Shown: positions 18,040 to 28,184, numbered from the stretch's first letter. The stretch is DNA of 64,000 bases from Bacillus sp. NEB1478 (GCF_031582965.1 NZ_CP134049.1:3844001-3908000); one strand, 5' to 3'. Notes: generated by a model from the letters alone, not told the origin. Numbers and translations are program-made.

Positions 18040-21000
18040 TTATGGAGTATTTGTTGTCTTTTCTTTCCTTGCATGCTTCATTTCTTTTAGGAAAAGGTCA
18101 ATTTGTTTTAGCAAATCCAGATCCTTTATCCGTTTTCGGGCAATAACGACTTTCATCACATTATTTTGCATGCCCAAATTGACGTGTCGCCCAATTTTAT
18201 TGGCAATCTCAAACATTTTTGCACCATCGACTGATGCTGTTGATTTTTCATTGAGCAGCATGTTCACGTTATCCTGTTTCTGTTCAATAGATGTAATGCC
18301 TTCTTTTTTTGCACGCAATTTAATTCCAGCTACTAATAATAAGCTTTCTACTTCAACTGGGTAATCCCCGAAACGGTCAACAAATTCATCTTGCAGGTCT
18401 GAAATGTCTTTTAATGTTTTTGCTGCCCTTACATGCTTATACATTTCAATTTTTTGCTTTTCATCCGCAATATAGCCCGAAGGAATATAAGCATCTACTT
18501 CAATATTAAGCTCAACTTCTTCTTCCACTTCTTTTGGTTTTGTACCTTTACGTTCTTCAATCGCTTCTTCAAGCATTTGCGAATACAGATCAAAACCGAC
18601 TGAATCAATAAAGCCATGCTGCTGGGCACCTAAAAGGTTACCAGCTCCGCGAATGGAAAGGTCTCTCATCGCAATTTTAAAACCAGACCCAAGTTCTGTA
18701 AATTCTTTGATCGCCTGCAGACGTTTTTCTGCTACCTCTGTCAAAACTTTATCTCTTTGATACGTAAAGTATGCATAAGCAACCCGATTCGAACGTCCAA
18801 CACGCCCCCTAAGCTGATAAAGCTGTGACAAGCCCATTTTATCTGCATCATTCACGATTAAAGTATTCACATTCGGAATATCAACACCGGTTTCAATGAT
18901 CGTTGTAGATACTAATACGTCGTAATTACCTTCTAAAAACTCGATCATTACCGTTTCAAGTTCATTTTCTCCCATTTGACCATGTGCATAAGCTACACGG
19001 CAATCCGGTACAAGCATAGAGATTTGTTCGGCCATTCGTTCGATAGAGTCTACACGGTTATAGAGGAAATAAACTTGACCTCCACGCCCCATCTCTCTTT
19101 CTATCGCTTCACGAACAAGAGAACCATTGTATTCCATTACATACGTTTGAACAGGGAAGCGGTTTTCAGGCGGTGTCTCAATAACCGACAAATCTCTTAC
19201 ACCAAGCATCGACATATGCAGCGTACGCGGAATAGGAGTTGCGGTTAGGGTCAGTACATCTACGTTTGATTTCAGCGTTTTAATTTTCTCTTTATGTGTT
19301 ACACCAAAACGCTGTTCTTCATCAATAATCAATAAACCAAGGTCTTTGTACTGGACATCTTTTGATAAAAGTCTATGAGTTCCGATCGCAATGTCCACTG
19401 TTCCTGTACCTAAACCTTTAATGACCTCATTCTGTTCTTTTTTCGTCCGAAAGCGGCTTAAGCTGCCAATCGTAATAGGGAACTCAGAAAACCGTTCACG
19501 GAACGTCTCGTAATGCTGTTGAGCCAGAATAGTGGTCGGAACAAGGAAAGCCACTTGTTTGCCATCCATAATCGCTTTAAAAGCAGCACGTATTGCTACT
19601 TCGGTTTTTCCGTACCCTACATCACCGCACAATAAGCGATCCATCGGTCGGACGCTTTCCATATCTTTTTTAATCTCATCAATGGTACGAAGCTGATCAT
19701 CTGTTTCTTGATATGGAAAACTGCTTTCAAACTCGCCTTGTTCTGCACCATCTTCTGTAAACGCGTAACCTTTGCTTGCTTGGCGTTCTGCATAAAGCTT
19801 AATTAAATCATCTGCAATATCTTGAACAGAAGATTGAACTCTGCTTTTTACTTTTTTCCAATCGCTTCCGCCTAGCGAGTAAATCTTAGGTTCTTTCCCT
19901 TCAGAGCCCACATACTTTTGAACTTGGTCAATCTGTTCAACTGGAACGTAAAGTTTATCGTTACCGGAATATTTAATATGCAGGTAATCTTTGTGGACCC
20001 CTTTTATTTCGAGAGTTTCGATCCCTAAGTATTTTCCGATACCATGATTAACATGAACGACATAATCTCCGACTTTTAACTCTGAATAACTTTTAATCCG
20101 CTCGGCATTAGTCATACGCTGCTTCCTAGCAGGACGTTTAGCTTTTTTCGTAAATACTTCTTCTTCCGTAATGACAGCCAGCTTTTGCTTAACAGATTCG
20201 AATCCGCTCGCTAAATCTCCAATAATAATCTGAGCTATTTTAGGCTGTATTTCTTTGTCACTGTCAATTATGGCAGCATCCAGTTCATAATCTGAGAGCA
20301 CTCTTTCCAGTCTATTAGCCCGTTCTTTATTTAAAGCAATAAATACAATTGAGAATCCAAGCTTTTTCCATCGATCCAACTCGCCTTTTAATACATTCAT
20401 CTGCCCATGGAAATTTTGCATGCTTTTACACTCTACATTTATTATGTTTTGCGGCTGAGTATGAGGTACATGCCTTAAAAACAAGGACAAGTAAATAACA
20501 TGAAAGCTTTTTTTATCTCCAAAAAGCATATTTAAATCAGGAGAAATCTGCAGGTCCTGGACGAGTTCCCCATGCTCAAGAAGCGCTGTCTGCCATTCAG
20601 CTTCCTCTTTATCCAGCTGCTGGCTCGTTTCTTGAATACGCCCGATTTCATCCATAATAATTAAGGAATCTGAAGAAATATATTGCAGCAAGCTCGCGGG
20701 CTTGTCATAAAATAGCGACGCGTACTTATACATACTCTGAAATTTTTGTTTTTCACGCAGCTGTCCGACCTCATAGCTTATATTCTCGACTAATAATTCC
20801 TTTAAAGAATCATCTTTCAGTTTCTTCAAAGTTGAAGCTAATTTCATTTCAATTTGGTTGGCAGATTGCTCATAATGCTCATTAAATAAAATTAATTCTT
20901 CAGCGGGCGTAATAGCAATCTCTTTTACTTTATCTTTGGATCGCTGTGTTTCGGCTTCAAAGTACCGAATGGAATCCACTTCTGTATCAAAAAGTTCAAT

Positions 21001-21579
21001 TCGCAAAGGATCTTTTTCTGTCAGCGGAAAGATATCAATAATTCCGCCTCTTACACTGAATTCCCCTGGAGATTGGACCATTGAAGTTCTTTCATACCCC
21101 ATCGCTACAAGTTTATTTAAAATTTGATCTGAATCCAGCTCTTCCCCAAGGCGAAAAGATAAACTAGCTTTCTTCCATACCTCTTCTGGCGGCAGGAATC
21201 TTCTTAAACCTGCGATTGGAGTAATAATAACCCCTTTTGAACCTGAATATAAAAAATTTAGTGTCTCGATTCTTTGACTTTTCAGTTCAGGGCTCGATAT
21301 CGCCATTTCTGAAGAAAGCAAGTCATTGACCGGATATAAATAGACCTTTTCTTCACCTAGAAGAGAAGCTAAATCTTCATACAATTTTTGAGCTTGAAAC
21401 AAATTATGTGTGATAACTAGCTGTGGTTTTCCAGTAGTTTCATGCAGACTGCTGATAAGCATCGTACGGGCAGAACCCGAAAGACCTGCAACAAGCTGTT
21501 CTTTCAGTCCGGCATTAATACCGTCAAGTATGGATTGATAGTCTTCTCCCTGACTAAAATATTTTTTTAAACCTAACAA
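18040..21579 (-). CDS. mfd: Transcription-repair coupling factor Mfd
   Basis: DNA translocase that removes RNA polymerase stalled at lesions and recruits UvrA. The start chosen is TTG at 21579, five bases after GGGAGG, giving 1179 residues as in B. subtilis (about 1177). Open frame upstream of it has no ribosome site. Order: UvrB-like N-terminal module, RNA polymerase interaction domain (about 500-570, YVVHVNHGIGKYLGIE), RecG-like helicase motifs GDVGYGKTEVA, DEEQRFGVTHK and TATPIPRT, TRG motif region, then the autoinhibitory C-terminal domain. Also linked to stationary-phase mutagenesis in Bacillus. Confidence 0.97.
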   Translation of the reverse strand: MLGLKKYFSQGEDYQSILDGINAGLKEQLVAGLSGSARTMLISSLHETTGKPQLVITHNLFQAQKLYEDLASLLGEEKVYLYPVNDLLSSEMAISSPELKSQRIETLNFLYSGSKGVIITPIAGLRRFLPPEEVWKKASLSFRLGEELDSDQILNKLVAMGYERTSMVQSPGEFSVRGGIIDIFPLTEKDPLRIELFDTEVDSIRYFEAETQRSKDKVKEIAITPAEELILFNEHYEQSANQIEMKLASTLKKLKDDSLKELLVENISYEVGQLREKQKFQSMYKYASLFYDKPASLLQYISSDSLIIMDEIGRIQETSQQLDKEEAEWQTALLEHGELVQDLQISPDLNMLFGDKKSFHVIYLSLFLRHVPHTQPQNIINVECKSMQNFHGQMNVLKGELDRWKKLGFSIVFIALNKERANRLERVLSDYELDAAIIDSDKEIQPKIAQIIIGDLASGFESVKQKLAVITEEEVFTKKAKRPARKQRMTNAERIKSYSELKVGDYVVHVNHGIGKYLGIETLEIKGVHKDYLHIKYSGNDKLYVPVEQIDQVQKYVGSEGKEPKIYSLGGSDWKKVKSRVQSSVQDIADDLIKLYAERQASKGYAFTEDGAEQGEFESSFPYQETDDQLRTIDEIKKDMESVRPMDRLLCGDVGYGKTEVAIRAAFKAIMDGKQVAFLVPTTILAQQHYETFRERFSEFPITIGSLSRFRTKKEQNEVIKGLGTGTVDIAIGTHRLLSKDVQYKDLGLLIIDEEQRFGVTHKEKIKTLKSNVDVLTLTATPIPRTLHMSMLGVRDLSVIETPPENRFPVQTYVMEYNGSLVREAIEREMGRGGQVYFLYNRVDSIERMAEQISMLVPDCRVAYAHGQMGENELETVMIEFLEGNYDVLVSTTIIETGVDIPNVNTLIVNDADKMGLSQLYQLRGRVGRSNRVAYAYFTYQRDKVLTEVAEKRLQAIKEFTELGSGFKIAMRDLSIRGAGNLLGAQQHGFIDSVGFDLYSQMLEEAIEERKGTKPKEVEEEVELNIEVDAYIPSGYIADEKQKIEMYKHVRAAKTLKDISDLQDEFVDRFGDYPVEVESLLLVAGIKLRAKKEGITSIEQKQDNVNMLLNEKSTASVDGAKMFEIANKIGRHVNLGMQNNVMKVVIARKRIKDLDLLKQIDLFLKEMKHARKEKTTNTP

Positions 21580-21675
21580 AGCTTCCTCCCCCTTACAAGG
21601 CCGTTCGTTGCTGTATATTGTGATAAAAAAACAGAAAAAGGCTTTGGTCCTCGCATGCCAGGCCAAAGCAACACC

Positions 21676-21906
21676 TTATTGAATAAATGATTTTAATGTG
21701 TGGAGCTCAGGATAACGTTCTAATGTTTCCTGACAATCCTCACAAACAATTGTGACTTCTATATCTCCATTCTCTTTATAGGAGAGTAATTCCTGCCGTT
21801 CTTCCACACTTAAAGCTTCAAATCCAAGCTGAGAAACATTTACAGTATGGTGATCAATTGTGCCGACATGTGTGCTGCAATGCCTGCACCGATAATGAAT
21901 GGCCAT
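21676..21906 (-). CDS. fin: Anti-SigmaF factor Fin (YabK)
   Basis: A 76-residue zinc-binding protein with two CxxC pairs, CRHC at 7-10 and CEDC near 57-60. In B. subtilis Fin is made in the forespore and antagonises SigmaF to help the switch to SigmaG. The ATG at 21906 has AAAGGGG seven bases upstream and gives exactly the usual length; the open frame to 21942 is not supported. It lies between pth and mfd as in B. subtilis. Confidence 0.93.
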   Translation of the reverse strand: MAIHYRCRHCSTHVGTIDHHTVNVSQLGFEALSVEERQELLSYKENGDIEVTIVCEDCQETLERYPELHTLKSFIQ

Positions 21907-21969
21907 GCCATGTCCCCTTTCGGTTAACAGTATACTAACCATTATGAGCGGAACACGTATAATCTATTC

Positions 21970-22530
21970 TTATCCGTTAAACTTATTCATAACTTTATCG
22001 AATGATGTATGAATAAAAGCATGGCATGCCTTAATTGCACGATCCACTCCGTCCGTTACTTCAACCTGCTCTTCTTTAGAGAAGCGATTCAGCACAAAAT
22101 CAGGAACAGCCTGTCCGTTTGTAGGACGTCCAATCCCAAATCTGATGCGTTTGAACTCTTGTGTACCAAGATGGGCAATCATTGACTTAATTCCATTATG
22201 CCCGCCTGCGCTGCCTTTTGTTCTCAGTCTTAACTTACCCGGTAAAGTATCTAAATCATCATAAACCACTAACATGTCTTCTTCAGGAATCTGAAAGTAA
22301 TCCATGAACGGTCCAACACATTCACCTGAAACATTCATATAAGTTAGTGGTTTTAACAGAAAGATTTTCTCCCCATCAACGATACCTGTCCCGTATAATC
22401 CTTTAAACTTAGATTGCTGCATTTCAATGTTTAGAGATTCGGCAAGCCTGTCAATGACTTCAAATCCAATATTATGACGGGTTCCATCAAACCGAGGTCC
22501 TGGATTCCCGAGTCCAATAAACAATTTCAA
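21970..22530 (-). CDS. pth: Peptidyl-tRNA hydrolase
   Basis: Releases tRNA from prematurely dropped peptidyl-tRNA; essential, and known as spoVC in B. subtilis because of a sporulation allele. The 186 residues begin MKLFIGLGNPG, with the catalytic His19 in TRHNIG and Asn9. Other conserved parts are KPLTYMNVSGE, VVYDDLDTLPGKLRLR and GGHNGIKSMI. Upstream is a family C repeat rather than ctc directly, so its promoter probably lies in or next to that repeat. Confidence 0.96.
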   Translation of the reverse strand: MKLFIGLGNPGPRFDGTRHNIGFEVIDRLAESLNIEMQQSKFKGLYGTGIVDGEKIFLLKPLTYMNVSGECVGPFMDYFQIPEEDMLVVYDDLDTLPGKLRLRTKGSAGGHNGIKSMIAHLGTQEFKRIRFGIGRPTNGQAVPDFVLNRFSKEEQVEVTDGVDRAIKACHAFIHTSFDKVMNKFNG

Positions 22531-22593
22531 CTTATGTTCACCTTACCTTTAAATATCTTAAGAACATTATACATGAAATCATTTAATCATAAA

Positions 22594-22706
22594 GAAAACT
22601 TGGCTGACGCCAAGTCTTTTCCGTCAGCCTTAGTTGCACTTATACTATTGACTTTGACTTGATGCTGCCTCGAACATCACTCTGTTAACAAGTTATACTT
22701 TCTGAT
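22594..22706. repeat. Hairpin repeat family C, copy 1
   Basis: GAAAACTTGGCTGACG...CGTCAGCCTTAGTTGCACTTATACT...GTTAACAAGTTAT; the copy at 40055 has the same start, core and end. The GGCTGACG/CGTCAGCC arms form an 8-bp stem. Both copies lie between a terminator and the next minus-strand gene, so they may carry a promoter or leader. Confidence 0.8.
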
Positions 22707-22711
22707 AGTAG

Positions 22712-22742
22712 AAAAAAAACGCAGCTGTATAAGCTGCGTTTT
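22712..22742 (-). terminator. Terminator of ctc
   Basis: Minus-strand AAAACGCAGCTTATACAGCTGCGTTTTTTTT, immediately after the ctc stop; a strong stem with a long T-run. Confidence 0.9.
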
Positions 22743-22748
22743 ATCCAT

Positions 22749-23408
22749 TTATTCGTCTTTCTTTTCTTCTTGACTATCTTGTGCAACAGATTCAGATGAC
22801 TCAGGTGCATCTCCAGCCTCATCCGCTTCCTCTGTTTCCTCATCAGTTTCTTCATCTTGAAGTTTTGGAGGTACTACACTTACGATTACTTCATCTTCTT
22901 CATGAAGAATCTCGTATTTCTTACCAGTCGGCAGATCCTTTACTGTTAAAGAATCTCCAATTTCCAGTGAGTCGACAGCTACTTCAAGCTGTTCCGGGAA
23001 ATCAGCAGGCAATGCCTTAACTGAAACTTCAGCTAGGACACGCTGCAAGATTCCGCCTTCCTTAACTCCTGCAGAATCGCCTGTCAGAACAACAGGTACC
23101 TCTGCTTCTGTTTCTTTATTTAAATCTAACGCAATAAAGTCAATGTGTGTAATTGCATCTTTTAATGGATGTACTTGCATCTCCTGTACCATGACAGAAT
23201 AATTCTTTCCACCCACTTTTAATTTGAGAACGCCATTTTTACCGACTTCTCTATATGCTTTAATAAATTCAGGTTCATCAACTGATAAGGAGACTGACTC
23301 TGTTCCATAGCCATAAAGGTTTGCCGGAACGTGCCCTTTACTTCTTAATTCAGTTAAAAATGAGCGTTTATCTGTATTACGTTTTTCGACTGTTAAATTA
23401 GTTGCCAC
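22749..23408 (-). CDS. ctc: Ribosomal protein bL25, general stress form Ctc
   Basis: CTC-type bL25 that binds 5S rRNA on the 50S subunit. The 219 residues comprise an N-terminal 5S-binding domain, the TL5 beta domain and an acidic Glu/Asp/Ser-rich tail. The start is GTG at 23408, eight bases after AAAGGTGG, giving MATNLTVEKRN like other Ctc proteins; a GTG at 23420 lies within the ribosome site itself. A SigB-type promoter sits about 40 bp upstream, as in B. subtilis, so the gene probably belongs to the general stress regulon. Confidence 0.94.
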   Translation of the reverse strand: MATNLTVEKRNTDKRSFLTELRSKGHVPANLYGYGTESVSLSVDEPEFIKAYREVGKNGVLKLKVGGKNYSVMVQEMQVHPLKDAITHIDFIALDLNKETEAEVPVVLTGDSAGVKEGGILQRVLAEVSVKALPADFPEQLEVAVDSLEIGDSLTVKDLPTGKKYEILHEEDEVIVSVVPPKLQDEETDEETEEADEAGDAPESSESVAQDSQEEKKDE

Positions 23409-23448
23409 TTCTAGTTCCACCTTTCCTATTTCGGGTCTCTATTAAGGA

Positions 23449-23474
23449 TTACCCGAAGTGGTCGGTTTTAAAAC
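23449..23474 (-). promoter_or_regulatory. SigB-type promoter of ctc
   Basis: Minus-strand GTTTTA (23474-23469), 14-bp spacer, GGGTAA (23454-23449), against the SigB consensus GTTTAA-N12-14-GGGTAT. B. subtilis ctc is the classical SigB promoter, so position and sequence agree. Confidence 0.82.
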
Positions 23475-23507
23475 TTGAAGTTCACAATCGCTTTTTTTAT
23501 GTTAGTA

Positions 23508-23762
23508 AAAGGCTGTTTTCGTAAACTTTGTTGCTCTTGAATGTGGTTGATTTCCGTTCCAGGCTACTCGCTTTCCGCAGGGCGTGCGGTGAGTCCCACA
23601 GGACAAGGAAAAGCAACAGCCGCGATACATCGCACGAAGAAAATGTGCTTTTCATTTTAGAGGAGTCTTGTACCTTCCCCTCCTACAAACTTGTCGATGA
23701 AGATAACGTACAAAAAGCGTCAAAAGCAACAAACTTTTAGAAAAAGTTTGTTGCTTTTGACA
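23508..23762. repeat. MITE-like element, family A, copy upstream of ctc
   Basis: Starts with the same AAAGGCTGTTTTCG terminus as 16523, then TTGTTGCTCTTGAA, TTGATTTCCGTTCCAGG, CTCGCTTTCCGC, GCGGTGAGTC, GAGGAGTCTTGTACCTT and TGTCGATGAAGAT. The right end is replaced by a perfect hairpin: 23719-23738 and 23742-23761 are 20-bp exact inverted repeats around a 3-base loop. Confidence 0.72.
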
Positions 23763-23862
23763 AGTTACTATTCGATATAAAGCTGATTTCTCCGCTCAGA
23801 GTGCTGCTCCAGTAAAATTCTCGCACTTTTTGCTGCATTAACTTTTTATCGTTTTTTAAATC

Positions 23863-24813
23863 TTAATCAAACAACTTAGAAACTGACAGTTGTTCGTGTA
23901 CACGGATGATTGCCTCACCAAGTAATGGTGCTACTGAAAGCTGCGTCACTTTGTCAATTTTCTTTTCTTCCGGAAGAACAATCGTGTTTGTAACGACTAA
24001 TTCTTTAATTTGAGAATTTTGGATGCGATCCATTGCCGGTCCAGAAAGAACAGGGTGTGTACAGCATGCATAAACTTCTTTAGCTCCATTCTCAACTAAA
24101 GCATTAGCAGCTAAAGTGATTGTACCCGCTGTGTCGATAATATCGTCGATAAGGATGGCTGTCTTTCCTTCAATATTACCTACAATGTTCATGACTTCTG
24201 AAACATTCGGACGAGGACGTCGCTTATCAATAATAGCGATCGGCGCCTTTAAGCGGTCTGCCATTTTACGCGCTCTCGTTACACCACCATGGTCAGGAGA
24301 AACGATAACGATATCATCCAATTCTTTATTTGCAAAATAGTTAGCTAATATAGGTACACCTAAAAGTTGGTCTACCGGGATATCAAAGAAGCCTTGAATC
24401 TGAGGTGCATGTAGATCAATTGCTATTACGCGTGTAGCCCCTGCTGTTTCCAGTAGGTTAGCAACAAGTTTAGCCGTGATTGGTTCACGAGCTCGTGCTT
24501 TACGATCTTGTCTCGCGTATCCATAGTAGGGCATAACAACATTAATCGTTTTTGCAGATGCACGTTTTAGTGCATCGATCATAATTAAAAGTTCCATTAA
24601 GTGCTGATTAACAGGGTCGCTCGTGGATTGAATAACATATACTTCACATCCGCGAATACTTTCTTCAATATTAATCTGAATTTCCCCGTCACTAAATTTC
24701 GTTACAGAGCTTTCTCCTAGTTCAATACCGATGTGCTGAGCAATCTCTTTTGATAATTCTTTGTTTGAATTTAATGTGAAAACTTTTAATGTAGGATCTA
24801 CATACGTACTCAT
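23863..24813 (-). CDS. prs: Ribose-phosphate pyrophosphokinase (PRPP synthetase)
   Basis: Makes PRPP from ribose 5-phosphate and ATP for purine, pyrimidine, His, Trp and NAD synthesis. Conserved features are the flexible-loop region [29 protein letters not shown] and the PRPP-binding [12 protein letters not shown]. The ATG at 24813 gives 316 residues, the usual length; another ATG four codons upstream (24825) is directly abutted by GAAGG and seems too close. It follows glmU by about 30 bp, the standard glmU-prs pair. Confidence 0.96.
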   Translation of the reverse strand: MSTYVDPTLKVFTLNSNKELSKEIAQHIGIELGESSVTKFSDGEIQINIEESIRGCEVYVIQSTSDPVNQHLMELLIMIDALKRASAKTINVVMPYYGYARQDRKARAREPITAKLVANLLETAGATRVIAIDLHAPQIQGFFDIPVDQLLGVPILANYFANKELDDIVIVSPDHGGVTRARKMADRLKAPIAIIDKRRPRPNVSEVMNIVGNIEGKTAILIDDIIDTAGTITLAANALVENGAKEVYACCTHPVLSGPAMDRIQNSQIKELVVTNTIVLPEEKKIDKVTQLSVAPLLGEAIIRVHEQLSVSKLFD

Positions 24814-24844
24814 TGATGGATTCATCCTTCCCCACTCTTAATAT

Positions 24845-26227
24845 TTATTGGTTTTGTTTTTCATTAAGCTTCTGAACATAGTTCTCTTTAACCGTTTGAC
24901 GGGCTCTTGCAATAGATAATGATTCAGCCGGAACATTCTCGGTAATTGTAGAACCTGCTGCGACATAAGCGTTCTTGCCAACCGTAACAGGAGCTACGAG
25001 GTTAGAATTACACCCAATGAAGGCACCATCTTCTACTTTTGTGAGGAACTTGTTTTTTCCATCGTAATTCACAGTTATGGATCCACAGCCCAAGTTCACA
25101 TCTTTTCCAATCTCAGCATCACCGATATAACTTAAATGAGACGCCTTACTGCCTGTGCTCATAACAGATTTCTTAATTTCAACAAAGTTTCCAATCTTAA
25201 CATTGTTCTCTAAAATAGATTTTGGACGGATATGAGCAAACGGACCAACTGCCGTGTCATTACCCACTTCACTATCGTGGACAACAGATTGACGAATCGT
25301 GTTTCCACTGCCAATCACACTGTCTTTAATTTCAGAATGCGGACCAATGATGTTCTCCTCACCAATCTTTACATTTCCTAAAATAACAGTGCCTGGATAA
25401 ATCACTGTATCAATTCCGATTTCTGCATCATCAGAAATGTACGTTTGCTCTGGATCGATCAATGTTACGCCATTTCTCATATGACGTTCATTAATACGCT
25501 TTTTCATTATGCCTTCTGCTTGAGAAAGAGCTACGCGATCATTTACACCTAAAGTTTCGTTAAAATCAGGCGTTGTATAAGCTGCAATTACTTCCCCAGC
25601 ATTCTGAAGGATTTCAATAACGTCCGGCAAATAATACTCACCCTGAACATTATCATTGTTCACTTGTTTTAACGCTTCAAAAAGTGCTTTATTATCAAAA
25701 CAGTAAGTTCCTGTGTTGATTTCATTCACTTTGCGTTCTTCTTCTGACGCGTCTTTATGCTCAACATTACGCGCAACAGTCCCTTGACTGTTGCGGATAA
25801 TTCGGCCGTATCCCGTTGGATCTTCCGGCTTAGCAGTAAGGATTGTTGCCTTAGCACCTGTAGTCTGATGTTCTGCGATTAGCTTTTCCATTGTTTCAGA
25901 CTTGATTAAAGGAGTATCACCACAAACAACCAAAGTGATTCCTTCTTCATTTGCTAATACTTTATCTGCTTGCATAACAGCATGTGCTGTACCGAGCTGC
26001 TCTTCTTGCAGAACATACTCGATTTGATCGCTGCCTAATTGATCTTGAACTTTTTCAGCTCCATGACCGACAACTACAACCATTTTCTCCATCTCTAGAG
26101 AATTAACCTGATCCACAACATGCTGAACCATAGGCTTTCCGCATACAGAATGTAATACTTTATATAATTTGGATTTCATTCTTGTTCCTTGACCTGCAGC
26201 AAGAATGACCGCATAACGTTTTGTCAT
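24845..26227 (-). CDS. glmU: Bifunctional UDP-GlcNAc pyrophosphorylase / GlcN-1-P acetyltransferase
   Basis: Makes UDP-N-acetylglucosamine for peptidoglycan and teichoic acid synthesis. The N-terminal uridylyltransferase domain has [12 protein letters not shown] at 9-20. The C-terminal half is a left-handed beta helix of hexapeptide repeats carrying acetyltransferase residues ([19 protein letters not shown]). The 460 residues are normal (gcaD of B. subtilis). Upstream spoVG ends in its own terminator, so glmU-prs probably form a separate unit. Confidence 0.97.
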   Translation of the reverse strand: MTKRYAVILAAGQGTRMKSKLYKVLHSVCGKPMVQHVVDQVNSLEMEKMVVVVGHGAEKVQDQLGSDQIEYVLQEEQLGTAHAVMQADKVLANEEGITLVVCGDTPLIKSETMEKLIAEHQTTGAKATILTAKPEDPTGYGRIIRNSQGTVARNVEHKDASEEERKVNEINTGTYCFDNKALFEALKQVNNDNVQGEYYLPDVIEILQNAGEVIAAYTTPDFNETLGVNDRVALSQAEGIMKKRINERHMRNGVTLIDPEQTYISDDAEIGIDTVIYPGTVILGNVKIGEENIIGPHSEIKDSVIGSGNTIRQSVVHDSEVGNDTAVGPFAHIRPKSILENNVKIGNFVEIKKSVMSTGSKASHLSYIGDAEIGKDVNLGCGSITVNYDGKNKFLTKVEDGAFIGCNSNLVAPVTVGKNAYVAAGSTITENVPAESLSIARARQTVKENYVQKLNEKQNQ

Positions 26228-26386
26228 AGTGAACCTCCATCCATTTTCCTATTTCTAAACATACCATTACGAATATATCTTAAAAGAGTGGGTATTTCAA
26301 GGAGTGGAAGAGGATTGTCAATGGATTGATAAAAAGTCGGGAAATTTTCTAGTATTGTGGAGAACGCTTTTATAAAAAAAGACAAA

Positions 26387-26422
26387 TAAAAAAGAACCTA
26401 ATCATTGTAGTTGACCAGGTCC
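26387..26422 (-). terminator. Terminator of spoVG
   Basis: Minus-strand GGACCTGGTCA...TGATTAGGTTC, 11-bp stem, followed by TTTTTTA; lies 18 bp past the spoVG stop. Confidence 0.85.
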
Positions 26423-26439
26423 TCGATTCTTATAAGGAA

Positions 26440-26730
26440 TTAAGAAGCTCCTGCTTCTTCTAAAGCAGACTCCATTTCTCCCATACGGTGATATTCTGTT
26501 AATACCGCATTTTGAATCTTCTCACGAGTAGTTGAAGTGATTGGATGCGCGATATCACGGAACTCTCCATCTGGTGTTCGTTTGCTTGGCATAGCCACGA
26601 ACATTCCATTATTGCCATCAATTACACGAATATCATGAATAACAAATTCATGATCGATTGTAATGGAGGCAATCGCTTTCATACGGCCTTCTGTATTAAC
26701 ACGGCGTAATCTAACGTCTGTTACTTCCAC
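26440..26730 (-). CDS. spoVG: Septation/RNA-binding regulator SpoVG
   Basis: A 96-residue protein nearly identical through [32 protein letters not shown] and [16 protein letters not shown] to SpoVG of other Firmicutes, which binds nucleic acid and affects septation and virulence or sporulation genes. The start is GTG at 26730 preceded by AAAGGTGG. Control is readable: a SigH promoter with an AT-rich box upstream, the site repressed by AbrB in B. subtilis. abrB itself is at 37770 in this window. Confidence 0.97.
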   Translation of the reverse strand: MEVTDVRLRRVNTEGRMKAIASITIDHEFVIHDIRVIDGNNGMFVAMPSKRTPDGEFRDIAHPITSTTREKIQNAVLTEYHRMGEMESALEEAGAS

Positions 26731-26772
26731 TTACAAACACCACCTTTTTCCAATAATAAGAACGTAATACTA

Positions 26773-26801
26773 CAATTCTGCAACATTTTACAAATTCCTT
26801 C
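26773..26801 (-). promoter_or_regulatory. SigH promoter of spoVG
   Basis: Minus-strand -35 GAAGGAATT (26801-26793), 11-bp spacer, -10 GCAGAATTG (26781-26773), matching RNAGGAWWW-N11-12-RNNGAATWW. Confidence 0.88.
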
Positions 26802-26805
26802 TTTG

Positions 26806-26836
26806 AATAATAAAAATTTTTAAAAAATTTAAAATA
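26806..26836. promoter_or_regulatory. AT box upstream of the spoVG promoter
   Basis: About 30 consecutive A/T-only or nearly A/T-only bases directly upstream of the -35, with runs AAAAATTTTTAAAAAATTTAAAA. The B. subtilis spoVG promoter has an equivalent AT box bound by AbrB; role here is inferred. Confidence 0.65.
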
Positions 26837-26894
26837 GAGGTTTACATTATGAAATATCGGTTTTTAATATTCATAGTTAAACAGATCCAGGCAA

Positions 26895-26926
26895 AAAAAA
26901 TAAGCCCCTTTAAAGGAGCTTATTCT
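26895..26926 (-). terminator. Terminator overlapping the ridA stop codon
   Basis: Minus-strand AATAAGCTCCTTTAAAGGGGCTTATTTTTTTT. The ridA TAA lies within the ascending arm of the stem. Confidence 0.88.
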
Positions 26927-27294
26927 ACAACTGCAATCACTTCAATTTCAACTTTTGCATCTTTTGGCAAACGAGCCACTTCTACACATGAGCGCGCTGG
27001 TTTGTGTTCAGAGAAATACTTTCCGTATACATCATTAATATCTGCAAATTCATTCATATCTTTAATAAATACTGTAGCCTTAATCACCTTATTTAGTGAT
27101 GAGCCCGCTTCTTCTAAAACAGCTTCTAAATTGCGGAACACTTGATGAGTCTGCTCTTTTACATCACCTTCAAGCATCACACCATCTTTTGTAAGCGGAA
27201 TCTGACCTGAACTAAAAAATAAATTATTTAATACGATCCCTTGAGAGTATGGACCAATTGCTGCAGGTGCTTCTGAAGTATGAACTTTTTTCAT
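26920..27294 (-). CDS. ridA: Reactive enamine/imine deaminase RidA (YabJ)
   Basis: A 124-residue trimeric Rid-family enzyme that hydrolyses 2-aminoacrylate and similar enamines formed by PLP enzymes. Hallmarks are GPYSQGI, SSGQIPL and the C-terminal [14 protein letters not shown] with the substrate-binding Arg. The ATG overlaps the purR stop by one base (TAATG), so it is translationally coupled to purR; in B. subtilis the same pair is purR-yabJ. Confidence 0.96.
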   Translation of the reverse strand: MKKVHTSEAPAAIGPYSQGIVLNNLFFSSGQIPLTKDGVMLEGDVKEQTHQVFRNLEAVLEEAGSSLNKVIKATVFIKDMNEFADINDVYGKYFSEHKPARSCVEVARLPKDAKVEIEVIAVVE

Positions 27295-28124
27295 TATGCA
27301 TTCCCTCCATTAAAAAAATAATTTCCTTTTTCAACTTCAATTCGATTCTCTTTTTCATTCACTTTGGCTAAGCGGGCAATAGAAACGTAATCATCTACTA
27401 AGCGCTCTGATACTTCTTCTGCTTCAACAAGAACTCCAATCCCTTCAATATGGGCCTGAAATTCTTCAATTAAACTGATCATGCCTTTGATCGTTCCGCC
27501 GGCTTTCATGAAGTCATCAATAATGAGCACGCGCGCGCCTTGTTTGATGCTTCTTCTGGCAAGGGCCATCGTTTGGATCCGTTTAGTTGATCCAGAAACG
27601 TAATTAATGCTTACGGTGGAGCCTTCTGTTACCCTGCTATTGCTTCTTACCACAACTACTGGAACATTTAAATAACTTGCTACCGCATAAGCAAGCGGTA
27701 TTCCTTTCGTCGCGATCGTCATGACTACATCAATCTTTCGCGATGAAAAAATGGAGGAGAATAAACGACCGACTTGGTTAACCAATCTCGGGTTGCCGAT
27801 AATATCTGTTACGTACAGATATCCTCCGGGCAAAATGCGACTTGGATCTTCTAAAAGCTGAATCAGTTCACTCACTGTCGTTTCAGCTTCTGCTTGATCG
27901 ATGCCTGGAATATATTTAACTCCGCCTGCTGCACCGGGCACAGTTTGAACCTGCCCTAATCCATGCTGTTCAAAATGATCTTTAATAATCGCTAAGTCTT
28001 CACTAATAGAAGATTTTGCGGATTCATACCGTTCAACGAAATAAGACAAAGGAATGAGCTGATGGGGATGGTGAAGTAGATAGGCTGTTAAATCTACCAT
28101 TCTTCCGCTTCTTTTTAATTTCAT
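27294..28124 (-). CDS. purR: Purine operon repressor PurR
   Basis: PRPP-responsive repressor of purine synthesis and transport genes. The 276 residues have an N-terminal winged helix (about 1-75, [19 protein letters not shown]) and a type I phosphoribosyltransferase-like domain with [12 protein letters not shown], used for PRPP sensing rather than catalysis. The ATG at 28124 follows GGAGG; an in-frame start at 28136 overlaps that site. A degenerate PurBox overlaps the leader, consistent with autoregulation as in B. subtilis. Confidence 0.96.
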   Translation of the reverse strand: MKLKRSGRMVDLTAYLLHHPHQLIPLSYFVERYESAKSSISEDLAIIKDHFEQHGLGQVQTVPGAAGGVKYIPGIDQAEAETTVSELIQLLEDPSRILPGGYLYVTDIIGNPRLVNQVGRLFSSIFSSRKIDVVMTIATKGIPLAYAVASYLNVPVVVVRSNSRVTEGSTVSINYVSGSTKRIQTMALARRSIKQGARVLIIDDFMKAGGTIKGMISLIEEFQAHIEGIGVLVEAEEVSERLVDDYVSIARLAKVNEKENRIEVEKGNYFFNGGNA

Positions 28125-28134
28125 AATATCCTCC

Positions 28135-28147
28135 AAAACCGAATGTT
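28135..28147. promoter_or_regulatory. Candidate PurBox in the purR leader
   Basis: AAAACCGAATGTT matches AWWWCCGAACWWT at 11 of 13 positions and lies next to the purR ribosome site. Only one half-site is evident, so binding is plausible but not certain. Confidence 0.5.
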
Positions 28148-28184
28148 TGAAGATAATATAACATTTTTATACGGATTTTATCAA

